Source: Terrisporobacter othiniensis
GTDB lineage: Bacteria > Bacillota > Clostridia > Peptostreptococcales > Peptostreptococcaceae
Direction of reading: 5' to 3'
NCBI RefSeq assembly: GCF_000808015.1
Contig: NZ_JWHR01000131.1
Span: 1-39,218 of the forward strand
DNA length: 39,218 nucleotides
In this document: positions 17,459 through 25,622 of the stretch, in pieces
Numbering within the stretch: position 1 is the stretch's first letter
Layout: the number at the start of each line of letters is the position of its first letter
Position numbers and translations under genes: made by a program
Notes under the pieces: generated by a model
Databases searched by the model: none
What the model saw: only the letters and a program-made list of their open reading frames with translations
Told to the model about the DNA's origin: nothing

Positions 17459-18334
17459 TTAAATTTCTTTCTTTTTATAACATCCCAATAATTTAAAATA
17501 TTTGCATTTTTTTTCAATTAGATTTATGGCATTTTTTACATTTTCATCATTTATATTTCCCTCAAAATCCACATACAGCACATACTCCCATAAGTGGTTT
17601 TTACTTGGTCTAGATTCTACTTTTACCATATTTATTTGATTTTGGGCAAAATACCCTAGTAAATTATATAATGTTCCTGCTTTATTATCCAATGAAAAAG
17701 TTACTGTCATTTTGTTACAATCTTCTCTTAATTCTAGATTTTTGCTAATTATCACAAACTTTGTATTGTTACTTTCATTATCGTTTATTTCTTCCTCTAT
17801 TACATCTAGTCCATAGATTTTGGCTGCTCTAATACTTGCAATGGCAGCCTTGCTCTTATCATTTAACTCAGAAACATGTTTTGCACTTATGGCAGTGTTA
17901 TAAAAATATATTAATTTTAAATCTTCATGATCTTTAAAGAAAATTTTGCTTTGTTCAAAACCTTGAGGGTGAGAATATACTTCTTCAATGTCTTCCACTT
18001 TAGCACCTTTTATGCCTACTAGGTTTTGTTTTATTTTTATGCACTCTTCTCCCACAATATAAAATCCATACTTTGATAATAAATCATAAACGGCTGTTAT
18101 AGCTCCTGTACATGAATTTTCAAAAGGTAGTATGCCATAATCTATTTCATCTTTCTTTAAACCAATAAATACATCCTCAAACTTTTCATAATTTACAGTA
18201 TCTTGATTATATCCGAAAAATTCAATCATTGCTTCTTCACTAAAAGAACCTTTTACTCCTTGATATCCAACCTTAATATTACTTTTATCTTTACTTGAAA
18301 TCCCTTGCCTATAATCATATAAATCCACCACCAT
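17459..18334 (-). CDS. pheA: Prephenate dehydratase
   Basis: Converts prephenate to phenylpyruvate, the committed step to phenylalanine. The protein is about 291 residues. The catalytic domain begins near residue 21 (VGYQGVKGSFSEEA) and ends with SNNTKFVII, the T-(R/K)-F catalytic motif at 191-193. The ACT domain (about 209-290) carries the Phe-binding ESRP motif at 240-243, so feedback inhibition is expected. The first 20 residues look like the end of a lost chorismate mutase domain or a linker; no mutase is present in this operon. The ribosome binding site GGGGG nearly abuts the annotated ATG, so translation may start at the GTG two codons later. The gap to aroC is 9 bases. Confidence 0.92.
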   Translation of the reverse strand: MVVDLYDYRQGISSKDKSNIKVGYQGVKGSFSEEAMIEFFGYNQDTVNYEKFEDVFIGLKKDEIDYGILPFENSCTGAITAVYDLLSKYGFYIVGEECIKIKQNLVGIKGAKVEDIEEVYSHPQGFEQSKIFFKDHEDLKLIYFYNTAISAKHVSELNDKSKAAIASIRAAKIYGLDVIEEEINDNESNNTKFVIISKNLELREDCNKMTVTFSLDNKAGTLYNLLGYFAQNQINMVKVESRPSKNHLWEYVLYVDFEGNINDENVKNAINLIEKKCKYFKLLGCYKKKEI

Positions 18335-18343
18335 TCCCCCTTT

Positions 18344-19423
18344 TTAACTATTTTTTATAAGATCTAAAATTCCAACAGCGCTAACACCTTCTATAACAGG
18401 TACAGCTCTTTGTACAATACAAGGATCATGCCTTCCTTCAATTTGCAAAGTTGTCTCTTCCATAGTAGAAATATTTATACTATTTTGCTCTTTGTATACA
18501 GAAGGTGTAGGCTTAATTGCCACTCTAAAAATTATGGGCATTCCATTTGTAATTCCTCCAATTATTCCACCATTATTATTAGTTTTAGTTTTTACTTTTC
18601 CTTCCTTTAAATAATACTCATCATTTGATTTTGAACCTTTCATTTTAGAAATGTCAAATCCCATTCCAAATTCAACACCTTTTACTGCTGGAACAGAGAA
18701 TATTAAATGAGCTAGAGTTGATTCAACAGAATCGAAGAAGGGACTTCCTATACCTGCTTTTATCCCAAGAACCATACATTCTATAATTCCTCCCACAGAA
18801 TCGCCCTCTTTCCTAGCACTTAGAATTTCATTTTTCATTTTTTCTTCTAAGTTTTTTTTAATCAAAGGAAACTCTTCATATTTTAAAGAATTTATAAATA
18901 ATTTATCTAAGTCACAATCTAAAAAACTTTTGTCCTCCATATCTCCTATAGATTTAATGTGAGCCACAATTTCTATACCACTTTTTCTTAGTATTTGTTT
19001 ACAAATAGCTCCTGCAAATACCAAAGGCGCTGTTATCCTTCCAGAAAAATGACCTCCTCCTCTATAATCATTAAATCCTTTATACTTAACAAAACCTGGA
19101 TAATCTCCATGACCTGGTCTCATTACATCTTTAATTTTAGAATAGTCCTTAGACTTATTATCACTATTTCTAATAATTGCACAAAGAGGTGTTCCCGTAG
19201 TTTTTCCTTCAAAATACCCACTCAGTATTTCTGGCACATCACTTTCTTTTCTAGCTGTGGAAAGATTATTTTTCCCAGGAGCTCTTCTTCTCATCTCCCT
19301 CATGATTTCTTCCATATCTAGAGGAAATCCTGGAGGCAAATTATCTATATTAATTCCTATGGCATTTCCATGGGATTCTCCAAAAATAGAAAGTTTTATA
19401 TTATTTCCCCACATTCCACTCAA
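18344..19423 (-). CDS. aroC: Chorismate synthase
   Basis: Last step of the shikimate pathway, EPSP to chorismate, FMN-dependent. The protein is 359 residues. The N-terminal signature FGESHGNAIG and the motifs RRRAPGKNNLSTARKESD, RPGHGDYPGFVKY and FNDYRGGGHFSGR are all present. The start appears to be TTG (19421-19423), overlapping the end of aroA by 23 bases, because GGAGG lies 8 bases upstream of it; the first ATG (19414) is 17 bases away. Overlap and start choice suggest translational coupling with aroA. Confidence 0.92.
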   Translation of the reverse strand: MSGMWGNNIKLSIFGESHGNAIGINIDNLPPGFPLDMEEIMREMRRRAPGKNNLSTARKESDVPEILSGYFEGKTTGTPLCAIIRNSDNKSKDYSKIKDVMRPGHGDYPGFVKYKGFNDYRGGGHFSGRITAPLVFAGAICKQILRKSGIEIVAHIKSIGDMEDKSFLDCDLDKLFINSLKYEEFPLIKKNLEEKMKNEILSARKEGDSVGGIIECMVLGIKAGIGSPFFDSVESTLAHLIFSVPAVKGVEFGMGFDISKMKGSKSNDEYYLKEGKVKTKTNNNGGIIGGITNGMPIIFRVAIKPTPSVYKEQNSINISTMEETTLQIEGRHDPCIVQRAVPVIEGVSAVGILDLIKNS

Positions 19424-20696
19424 CTGTAATCCCTCCTATTTTTTCAAAATCTTCAAAAAATTTTGGATATGATTTTGATACACAATCATAATCCTTAATC
19501 ACAATAGGCATCTTACATCTAGAAGAAACTACAGCTAGCGTCATTGCTATCCTATGGTCATTATGACTCCAAACTACATTGTCACCTTGCAATTCATCAA
19601 CTCCATCAATTATAATACTCTCTTCTTTTTCAATAATGTTAGCTCCCAATTTATTCAGTTCACTAGTTATGGCAGCTAGCCTATCACATTCTTTTATCCT
19701 AAGCCTTCCTACATTTACTATTTCAGTTCTTCCCTTTGCTAATGCTGCCACTGAAGCAAGTACTGGAATTATATCTGGACATTGACTTCCATCAATATAA
19801 GTTGATTTTAGTTTTTTCTTTCTTTTTCCTTCAATCTCATTACCTTTCACCATAATTTCCACATTCATTTTTTTCAAAATATCAATAATTTCTTTATCTC
19901 CTTGAAGAGAATTAATATCAAGATCTTTACACACAATTTCATTACCTATGGCATCTGCACATAAAAAGAATGCTCCTTGAGAATAATCCCCCTCTACTCT
20001 ATAATTTCTTGCCTCATATTTTTGATTGCCTTTAATTATAAATTCTTTATAATCTTTATTTATTATTTCAATACCAAAGTCTTTCATAACTTTTAAAGTT
20101 AAATCTACATAAGACTTTGACTCAAAATTTGTTGTAATAATAATCTTTGAATCTTCTTTTAGCAGTGGAAGAGTAAACAATAAACCACTTATAAACTGCG
20201 AGCTCACATTGCCTTCCACTTCAAAAGTTCCACCTTTTAGCTCTCCTCTTATTTCTAAATTAAGATTATCCTTTTCATAAGAATAGTGAATATTTTGTTT
20301 GTCAAAGATATTGTAGTATGTGGTAAGCGGTCTTTTTCCCAAGTTCCCCTTTCCAACAAATTTGCTACTTCCTTTAAACAACAAGCTTATGGGAGCTAAA
20401 AATCTTAAAGTTGATCCTGATTCATTACAATCAATTATCCTATTATTTTCTGTACTTTGTATATCTTTGTAAGCTCCAACTATCTCAACATAATCTTCAT
20501 TCTTTGTGATGATAGCACCTAAAGACTTCATAGCGTCTATGGATGCAATAATATCATCAGAGTAATCTATATTATCAATTCTACAGGAATTATCACTTAA
20601 GGCTGCACAAATTATTGCTCTATGTGCCATACTTTTTGAAGGAGGTATTTTAACTTCCCCTTTTAATTTCGACGGATAAATTTTCAAATCTCCCAT
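19401..20696 (-). CDS. aroA: 3-phosphoshikimate 1-carboxyvinyltransferase (EPSP synthase)
   Basis: Joins shikimate-3-phosphate and phosphoenolpyruvate. The protein is 431 residues. Motifs include the N-terminal KIPPSKSMAHRAIICAALS, the ESGSTLRFLAP segment (substrate binding), NVSSQFISGLL and the C-terminal SHNDHRIAMTLAVV. I start at 20696, since AAAGGAGG lies 6 bases upstream and MGDLKIYPSKLKGE begins the domain; an upstream ATG at 20717 would place this site inside the gene. It lies about 80 bases after aroF with no clear terminator between, and overlaps aroC. Confidence 0.93.
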   Translation of the reverse strand: MGDLKIYPSKLKGEVKIPPSKSMAHRAIICAALSDNSCRIDNIDYSDDIIASIDAMKSLGAIITKNEDYVEIVGAYKDIQSTENNRIIDCNESGSTLRFLAPISLLFKGSSKFVGKGNLGKRPLTTYYNIFDKQNIHYSYEKDNLNLEIRGELKGGTFEVEGNVSSQFISGLLFTLPLLKEDSKIIITTNFESKSYVDLTLKVMKDFGIEIINKDYKEFIIKGNQKYEARNYRVEGDYSQGAFFLCADAIGNEIVCKDLDINSLQGDKEIIDILKKMNVEIMVKGNEIEGKRKKKLKSTYIDGSQCPDIIPVLASVAALAKGRTEIVNVGRLRIKECDRLAAITSELNKLGANIIEKEESIIIDGVDELQGDNVVWSHNDHRIAMTLAVVSSRCKMPIVIKDYDCVSKSYPKFFEDFEKIGGITVEWNVGK

Positions 20697-20779
20697 TTTT
20701 ATCCTCCTTTCTTTCATCCAAATTTTTATTATTTAAAATCACTTTATTTTAGATAAACATCTTCAACCAAATGTAAGAT

Positions 20780-21793
20780 TTATATTTCTCTACCAACTGC
20801 ATTAGCAATTACTTTAAGTTCATTCATTAAGTCTGCAAACACTTCTGGCTTTATTGATTGAGCACCATCACATAAGGCATTTTTAGGATCATTATGAACT
20901 TCTATAATAAGGCCATCTGCCCCAACTGCTATTGCTGCTTTTGCAAGAGATTCTACCATCCACCATTTTCCTGTGGCATGACTTGGATCAACTACTACTG
21001 GAAGATGGCTTAATTTTTTAATTGCCGGAATCATGCTTAAATCTAGGGTATTTCTTGTGTAAGTTTCAAAAGTTCTTATTCCCCTTTCACAAAGTATTAC
21101 ATTTTCATTTCCTCCAGCCATGATGTATTCTGCACTCATCAATAACTCTTCTATCGTTGCTGACAAACCTCTTTTTAATAAAATTGGTTTATCTGTTTTT
21201 CCTAATTCTTTTAATAAATCGAAGTTTTGCATATTTCTAGCCCCTACTTGAATTATATCTGTAGATTCTATGAATTTTGATATATCACAAGGAGACATTA
21301 TTTCTGTTACTATTGGAAGCCCTGTTTCTTCTTTAGCTTTATTTAATAAGTCTAGTCCTTCATACTTTAGTCCTTGAAAACTGTAAGGTGAGGTTCTAGG
21401 TTTGAATGCACCACCTCTTAAAAATCCTCCACCGTACTTTTTAACCTCGTTAGCTACTAATTTTATTTGTTCCTCACTTTCCACTGAACAAGGCCCTGCT
21501 ATCATAGCAATCTTCTTTCCACCAATTTTTCTACCACAAACATTTACAACAGTATTTTCTGGGTGGAACATCCTATTTGCTTTTTTAAAAGGTTCTTGCA
21601 CCTTCATAACCTTTTGCACACATTTATGAGCTTCAATTGACCATTGATCTATATTTCTTGTATCACCAACTAATCCCAGTATAGTACACTCTGTTCCCTT
21701 ACTTTTGTCCACTGTTACATTTAAACTTTCCAACTCTTTTATTAATCTTTCTACTTCTTCTTCACTAGTTTTGGGGTTTAAAATTACTACCAT
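20780..21793 (-). CDS. aroF: 3-deoxy-7-phosphoheptulonate (DAHP) synthase
   Basis: First step of aromatic amino acid synthesis, phosphoenolpyruvate plus erythrose-4-phosphate. The protein is 337 residues and has the architecture of the Thermotoga-type enzyme. An N-terminal ferredoxin-like regulatory domain (about 1-70) is followed by the barrel with MIAGPCSVESEEQI, GGGFLRGGAFKPRTSPYSFQG, KRGLSATIEELL, LCERGIRTFE and VDPSHATGKW. In that type the N-terminal domain mediates allosteric inhibition by Tyr or Phe. The frame is open to 21883, but GGAGGA lies 7 bases before 21793 and the upstream part holds a terminator hairpin. It heads the aroF-aroA-aroC-pheA-tyrA operon; aroB, aroD, aroE and aroK are not here. 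Expression is probably controlled by the attenuator at 21824-22042. Confidence 0.94.
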   Translation of the reverse strand: MVVILNPKTSEEEVERLIKELESLNVTVDKSKGTECTILGLVGDTRNIDQWSIEAHKCVQKVMKVQEPFKKANRMFHPENTVVNVCGRKIGGKKIAMIAGPCSVESEEQIKLVANEVKKYGGGFLRGGAFKPRTSPYSFQGLKYEGLDLLNKAKEETGLPIVTEIMSPCDISKFIESTDIIQVGARNMQNFDLLKELGKTDKPILLKRGLSATIEELLMSAEYIMAGGNENVILCERGIRTFETYTRNTLDLSMIPAIKKLSHLPVVVDPSHATGKWWMVESLAKAAIAVGADGLIIEVHNDPKNALCDGAQSIKPEVFADLMNELKVIANAVGREI

Positions 21794-21823
21794 TTTTACT
21801 TCCTCCTTAAATTTTTTTGTAAT

Positions 21824-21851
21824 AAAAAAGAGAACCCATAATGAGTTCTCT
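21824..21851 (-). terminator. Attenuator terminator in the aroF leader
   Basis: On the minus strand AGAGAACTC (21851-21843) pairs with GGGTTCTCT (21837-21829) around the loop ATTAT, followed by a T-run at 21824-21828. It sits 35 bases before the aroF ATG and inside the leader transcript, where a constitutive terminator would silence the operon. Confidence 0.85.
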
Positions 21852-21923
21852 AAAATAATCAGATTTAAAATACACTTAGACACTAATGCCTATAAATATA
21901 TTAAGACCTATAATAACTCATTA
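21840..21923 (-). promoter_or_regulatory. Antiterminator pairing in the aroF leader
   Basis: TAATGAGTT at 21923-21915 (minus strand, within the last sense codons of the leader peptide) is exactly complementary to AACTCATTA at 21847-21839/40, which covers the 3' part of the terminator's 5' arm and its loop. The two structures exclude each other. A ribosome at the leader stop codon (21908-21910) would cover the upstream strand and let the terminator form; one stalled further upstream would leave it free. Confidence 0.75.
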
Positions 21924-22042
21924 GAAAAGATTTTATATTTTTTTCTGCAAAAGAAGTAGCCAGCGCTAAAATAAAAGCCCCAGAACATAAAATAGAAAAA
22001 GCTATAAAATTTTGCAGTTAAATTCTTTTCTAATTGATTCAT
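21908..22042 (-). CDS. Aromatic-rich leader peptide of the aroF operon (44 aa)
   Basis: A 44-residue frame starting MNQLEKNLTAK and continuing with FYSFFYFMFWGFYF, SAGYFF and CRKKYKIFSNELL. It contains ten Phe, five Tyr and one Trp; 14 of these 16 lie within residues 12-31. AAAGGAA lies 8 bases before the ATG, which is about 36 bases from the predicted transcription start. Its last codons overlap the antiterminator strand, and the terminator begins 56 bases past the stop. In known amino acid attenuators the leader peptide is rich in the end products of the operon; here these are Phe and Tyr, matching pheA and tyrA downstream. The peptide itself probably has no function beyond being translated. 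A small membrane protein is a possible alternative reading, but it would not explain the RNA structures. Confidence 0.8.
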   Translation of the reverse strand: MNQLEKNLTAKFYSFFYFMFWGFYFSAGYFFCRKKYKIFSNELL

Positions 22043-22084
22043 GATTATTATTCCTTTCTTAATATTTTTATTTGTGTTGATTAA

Positions 22085-22113
22085 ATACTATTCATCTTTT
22101 ACTTATTTGTCAA
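22085..22113 (-). promoter_or_regulatory. Sigma-A promoter of the aroF operon
   Basis: On the minus strand TTGACA (22113-22108), a 17-base spacer and TAGTAT (22090-22085). Transcription would start near 22078, giving a leader of about 285 bases before the aroF start codon. Confidence 0.8.
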
Positions 22114-22228
22114 CTTATTTATTTCTATTTTTCATTAATTTAATTTTTTTATACATTATTATTAAATAAATTTTATTTTTTAAACTATAATAGGCACTTT
22201 ACTTATTGATTTTTTTGAATTATAGTAC

Positions 22229-22268
22229 AAAAAAAACTGTAGATGAAAAAATCAACTACAGCCTTTTT
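22229..22268 (-). terminator. Terminator of the rubrerythrin gene
   Basis: CTGTAG (22237-22242) and CTACAG (22256-22261), extended by TGA/TCA after a mismatch, with an eight-base T-run on the minus strand (22229-22236), 18 bases past the stop. Confidence 0.85.
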
Positions 22269-22285
22269 ATAAAATATATTAACTT

Positions 22286-22828
22286 TTATCCAAAGTATCT
22301 TTCTAATAATCCTAAGAATGCTTTACCATGTCTAGCTTCATCTTTACACATTTCATGAACTGTATCATGTATAGCATCTAATCCTAATTCTTTAGCTCTC
22401 TTAGCTATTTTTAATTTTCCTTCAGTAGCTCCGTATTCAGCTTCAACTCTTGCTTCTAAGTTAGCTTTAGTATCAGCAACTACAACTTCTCCTAATAATT
22501 CAGCAAATTTAGCAGCATGCTCTGCTTCTTCGAAAGCTATTCTTTGGTAAGCTTCAGCAACTTCTGGATATCCTTCTCTATCAGCTTGTCTTGACATAGC
22601 TAGGTACATACCAACTTCTGTACATTCTCCAGTGAAGTTAGCTCTAAGTCCTTCTAATACATCTTCGTCTACTCCTTGAGCTACTCCTATTCTGTGCTCA
22701 TCAGCCCAGTTTAATGTTCCTGACATTTCTTCGAATTTGTCAGCTCCTACTTTACACACTGGACATACTTCTGGGGCAGTCTCTCCTTCATGTATATATC
22801 CACATACTGTACATACGAATTTTTTCAT
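22286..22828 (-). CDS. Rubrerythrin with N-terminal rubredoxin domain (reverse type)
   Basis: A 180-residue non-haem iron protein that reduces hydrogen peroxide (and perhaps oxygen) in anaerobes. The N-terminus is a short rubredoxin-like iron site, Cys6-x2-Cys9 and Cys22-x2-Cys25 ([11 protein letters not shown]...CPVCK). The four-helix ferritin-like diiron domain follows, with glutamate ligands in [33 protein letters not shown] and [15 protein letters not shown]. This order is the reverse of classical rubrerythrin and matches the clostridial oxidative-stress proteins. GGAGGATATT precedes the ATG. Codon use suggests high expression. A single-gene unit; two palindromes lie upstream. Confidence 0.93.
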   Translation of the reverse strand: MKKFVCTVCGYIHEGETAPEVCPVCKVGADKFEEMSGTLNWADEHRIGVAQGVDEDVLEGLRANFTGECTEVGMYLAMSRQADREGYPEVAEAYQRIAFEEAEHAAKFAELLGEVVVADTKANLEARVEAEYGATEGKLKIAKRAKELGLDAIHDTVHEMCKDEARHGKAFLGLLERYFG

Positions 22829-22860
22829 TTTTAATATCCTCCTAATAATTATATATCTTT

Positions 22861-22940
22861 TATCTATAAACTATAGATACCACCTGATTTGTAAATTAAA
22901 CAAATTTTGTAAAATTTTCAAACATATTTTATAAATCAGG
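22861..22940 (-). promoter_or_regulatory. Two palindromes upstream of rubrerythrin
   Basis: TATCTATA and TATAGATA (22861-22868, 22872-22879) are perfect arms around three bases, 33 bases before the gene. CCTGATTTGTAAA (22883-22895) and TTTATAAATCAGG (22928-22940) form a 13-bp inverted repeat with one wobble. These could be operator sites or a leader hairpin. They do not match the classical PerR box. Confidence 0.35.
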
Positions 22941-22974
22941 CTCAATGAAAATTTTAACACTTTTACCAATAAAT

Positions 22975-23019
22975 TTCTAGTGTTTAATTATTATTTTAAG
23001 TTAAAATCAAACACTAGAA
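22975..23019. terminator. Inverted repeat after the Fe-S protein gene
   Basis: TTCTAGTGTTT (22975-22985) and AAACACTAGAA (23009-23019) are perfect 11-base arms; the 23-base loop itself contains TTTTAA/TTAAAA. It lies 37 bases past the stop of the Fe-S protein gene and is the likely operon terminator, though a long T-run is missing. Confidence 0.5.
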
Positions 23020-23055
23020 TTTAATTTTCTTAATGTAATATCCACTATATATTTT

Positions 23056-23589
23056 TTATAAATCATAACCTAACATTAGAACAATTTTTTCAACTTCTTC
23101 TTTATTTTCTTCATTATCCTTTTCTCCCAAATGAATACATCTATTTGGTTTAAAACTCCCATTTATTAATTTAGCAGAAAAAGCAAGACATGTTGCAACT
23201 CCACATTTCCCACAGTTTATTTTAGGTAAAAATTCGTACACATCTATAGGGCTTGGTAATCTTCGCATTTCCTCGTTTGGAATGATTTCATCTTTTTTGT
23301 CCGCACATTCATTTATAATATTTTTTATATAATCTAGTGTTTCAAAAGCATCTGTTTCATTTAACAATTTTGATACTGCCACCTCTTCTTTGTACATAAT
23401 GATTATCTTAGGCCCATTATTAAATGTTAGTGTTCCTGCTTTTTTATTGTATATTCCTGTTTTAAGATATGTATTTAAATAAGGAAATAAATCTTCTATA
23501 GTTCTAGAAAAACTTCCTTTAATTCTTATTCTGTTAGAATCTGTAGTACAAGGTTGTATAAATTTTAAATCTAAACTTTCTAAGTACAT
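23056..23589 (-). CDS. Fe-S cluster-binding domain protein
   Basis: A 177-residue protein with a C-terminal four-cysteine motif, Cys126-x2-Cys129-x4-Cys134-x16-Cys151 (LPKINCGKCGVATCLAFSAKL), the FeS domain (PF04060-type) found in the corrinoid iron-sulfur protein of acetyl-CoA synthesis and in small clostridial proteins. It probably binds a [4Fe-4S] cluster. The N-terminal 110 residues are unrecognised. GGGAG precedes the ATG. It follows a cysteine desulfurase by 15 bases in one operon, so it may receive a cluster from, or act with, that enzyme. The exact role is unknown. Confidence 0.8.
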   Translation of the reverse strand: MYLESLDLKFIQPCTTDSNRIRIKGSFSRTIEDLFPYLNTYLKTGIYNKKAGTLTFNNGPKIIIMYKEEVAVSKLLNETDAFETLDYIKNIINECADKKDEIIPNEEMRRLPSPIDVYEFLPKINCGKCGVATCLAFSAKLINGSFKPNRCIHLGEKDNEENKEEVEKIVLMLGYDL

Positions 23590-23604
23590 TTATTTTCTCC
23601 CTTT

Positions 23605-24741
23605 TTATAAATTATTTAGTGCATAAGCCAACTTATCTATATCCTTTTTTTCAGTAAAATAACCGAAGCTCACCCTTACTGTTCCAATTTCCTTGGTTCC
23701 TATTACCTCATGAGCACAAGGAGAACAGTGTAAACCTGCCCTTACCATAATTCCAAACTTATCATCCAAAATATGAGCCACTTCTTCTGCTCTTTTATTT
23801 TTTATATTAAAAGATATTACTGGTGTAATTTTCTCACTATCCCTTGGACCATAAATTTCTATATCTTTAACCTTATTTAAGGCTTTCAAAGCATAATCTG
23901 TCAAACTTTTCTCTTTTTCATAGATATTTTCTACTTTCTCTTTTATTAAATATTTAACAGACTCTCTTAAACCACAAATACCACTCACATTAAGAGTTCC
24001 TGTTTCAAGTTTATTTGGATAATAATCAACTTGATATTCATAAGCTGAGTCTCCACCAGTTCCTCCAGATTTTATTGAATCTATATTATAGTCACAATTT
24101 ATAATAATTCCGCCCGTACCCATAGGACCTAGCAAACTTTTGTGACCTGTAAATGTAAGTATATCTATATTATCTTTGCAAACATCTAATGGATATCCTC
24201 CACAAACTTGAGCACCATCTACCACAAAAGGAATTTTATTTTCCCTTGCAATCTTCCCAATTTCCTCAATTGGCTGTATAGTACCAATAACATTTGATGC
24301 TCCTGTAAATATAATAAGTTTTGTATTTTCTTTTATTAATTTCTTTACATCTTCTGATCTGGTTAATCCCTGATTATCACATTTTACTTTACTTATTTCT
24401 ATATTTCTTTCCTTTTCTAAAGTTTTTAATGTTCTCCATACTGCATTATGCTCTAAAGAACTTGTTATTACATGATCATTTTCTTTTAACATGCCCCTAA
24501 GAACCATATTTATGGATTCCGTCACATTTGATGTAAATATAACATTTTTAGGATTATTAAAATTAAACAACTCACCAATAAGTTTTCTGCATTCGTATAT
24601 TATAAAATCTGATTCCATTGCTTTTTTATATGCTCCTCTACCAGAACTAGTCCCATTATTAGTCATAAAATCATATACTGCCTCACTTACTTCTTTTGGC
24701 TTTGGAAAAGATGTTGCTGCATTATCTAAATATATTTTCAC
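23605..24741 (-). CDS. Cysteine desulfurase family aminotransferase (class V)
   Basis: A 378-residue PLP enzyme related to NifS/SufS and to the clostridial am_tr_V group (TIGR01977-like). It has IYLDNAATSFPKP at the N-terminus, His98 in SSLEHNAVWR, the PLP-contacting Asp175 (VVDGAQ), the Schiff-base Lys201 in TFTGHKSLLGPMGTGG, and a cysteine loop AGLHCSPCAHE (Cys339, Cys342). It is expected to release sulfur from cysteine or a related substrate. The start is GTG (24739-24741) with GGGGAGGA 6 bases upstream; an overlapping ATG is out of frame and stops at once. Co-transcribed with the Fe-S protein downstream. Confidence 0.88.
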   Translation of the reverse strand: MKIYLDNAATSFPKPKEVSEAVYDFMTNNGTSSGRGAYKKAMESDFIIYECRKLIGELFNFNNPKNVIFTSNVTESINMVLRGMLKENDHVITSSLEHNAVWRTLKTLEKERNIEISKVKCDNQGLTRSEDVKKLIKENTKLIIFTGASNVIGTIQPIEEIGKIARENKIPFVVDGAQVCGGYPLDVCKDNIDILTFTGHKSLLGPMGTGGIIINCDYNIDSIKSGGTGGDSAYEYQVDYYPNKLETGTLNVSGICGLRESVKYLIKEKVENIYEKEKSLTDYALKALNKVKDIEIYGPRDSEKITPVISFNIKNKRAEEVAHILDDKFGIMVRAGLHCSPCAHEVIGTKEIGTVRVSFGYFTEKKDIDKLAYALNNL

Positions 24742-24953
24742 ATTAATTCCTCCCCAGCTACATTTCCATAATATTACATCTCATATAAATGATAGCATAT
24801 TTCTTACAAGTAAATATATTTTAGATTACTTAATTTCATTTATATAATACATTAATATTTTCTATATAAAAAATTATATAAAGTCAACAGTAGAATAATC
24901 TTTCTTTTTCTGATAAAATACTAAAGACATTATTTTTAGAGGGTGATATATAA

Positions 24954-25622
24954 ATGAGAAATAAAGGCATATTTATAGCAATAGAAGGTCCTATTGGCGC
25001 AGGTAAAACTACTTTAGCAAATTTACTAAACGACCACTTAGGCTATACTCTACTTAGAGAAATTGTAGAAGAAAATCCATTTTTATCAAAATTTTATACT
25101 GATATTAAGGAATATGCTTTACAAACAGAAGCATTTTTTTTATTCAATAGAGTAAAACAACTTGAAGATGTGAACAAAAATATACTTGGTCAATCTAAAG
25201 GAGTTGTAAGCGATTATCATATTGTGAAAAACCTTATTTTTGCTGGTATAACACTTGATAACAATCAATTCCACAGATATAAGCAAGTTTATAACATATT
25301 CGTAAATGATTTACCACAACCAGATATAGTAATCTACTTAAATTCAAATACTGATGTATTAATGAATAGAATAGCAAATAGAGATAGAAGTTTTGAAAGA
25401 CAAATGGACAGAAATTATATTGATAACCTTCGTAATGAGTACAAATATTATTTCAATCCACTTTCTATTAAACATAACTTCACTGGTAAAGAACCTGTAA
25501 TTATAGAAATTGATAATTCAAATTTAGATTTTTTAAATAATCTGGAAGATAGAAAATACATTATAAACAAAGTTGAAGAGGCAATCTCATCTTTAGGAGG
25601 AAAGACAGAATGTTCAAATTAG
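24954..25622 (+). CDS. dgk: Deoxynucleoside kinase, deoxyguanosine kinase type
   Basis: Phosphorylates a purine deoxynucleoside in salvage. The protein is 222 residues. The P-loop is IEGPIGAGKTT (about 10-20). EIVEENPFLSKFY and VVSDYHIVKNLIF follow, and the latter replaces the usual D/E-R-S motif with D-Y-H as in Bacillus Dgk. The lid motif is RIANRDRSFER. GAGGGTGAT precedes the ATG. It overlaps the next kinase gene by 13 bases; the same dgk-dck pair is adjacent in Bacillus. Substrate preference is inferred from that similarity and order. Confidence 0.87.
   Translation: MRNKGIFIAIEGPIGAGKTTLANLLNDHLGYTLLREIVEENPFLSKFYTDIKEYALQTEAFFLFNRVKQLEDVNKNILGQSKGVVSDYHIVKNLIFAGITLDNNQFHRYKQVYNIFVNDLPQPDIVIYLNSNTDVLMNRIANRDRSFERQMDRNYIDNLRNEYKYYFNPLSIKHNFTGKEPVIIEIDNSNLDFLNNLEDRKYIINKVEEAISSLGGKTECSN

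Noticed and set aside
21794..22060. A T-box riboswitch as the explanation for the aroF leader
   Set aside because: I find no T-box sequence (UGGNACCGCG-like) in the leader, while the peptide and the mutually exclusive stems are present.
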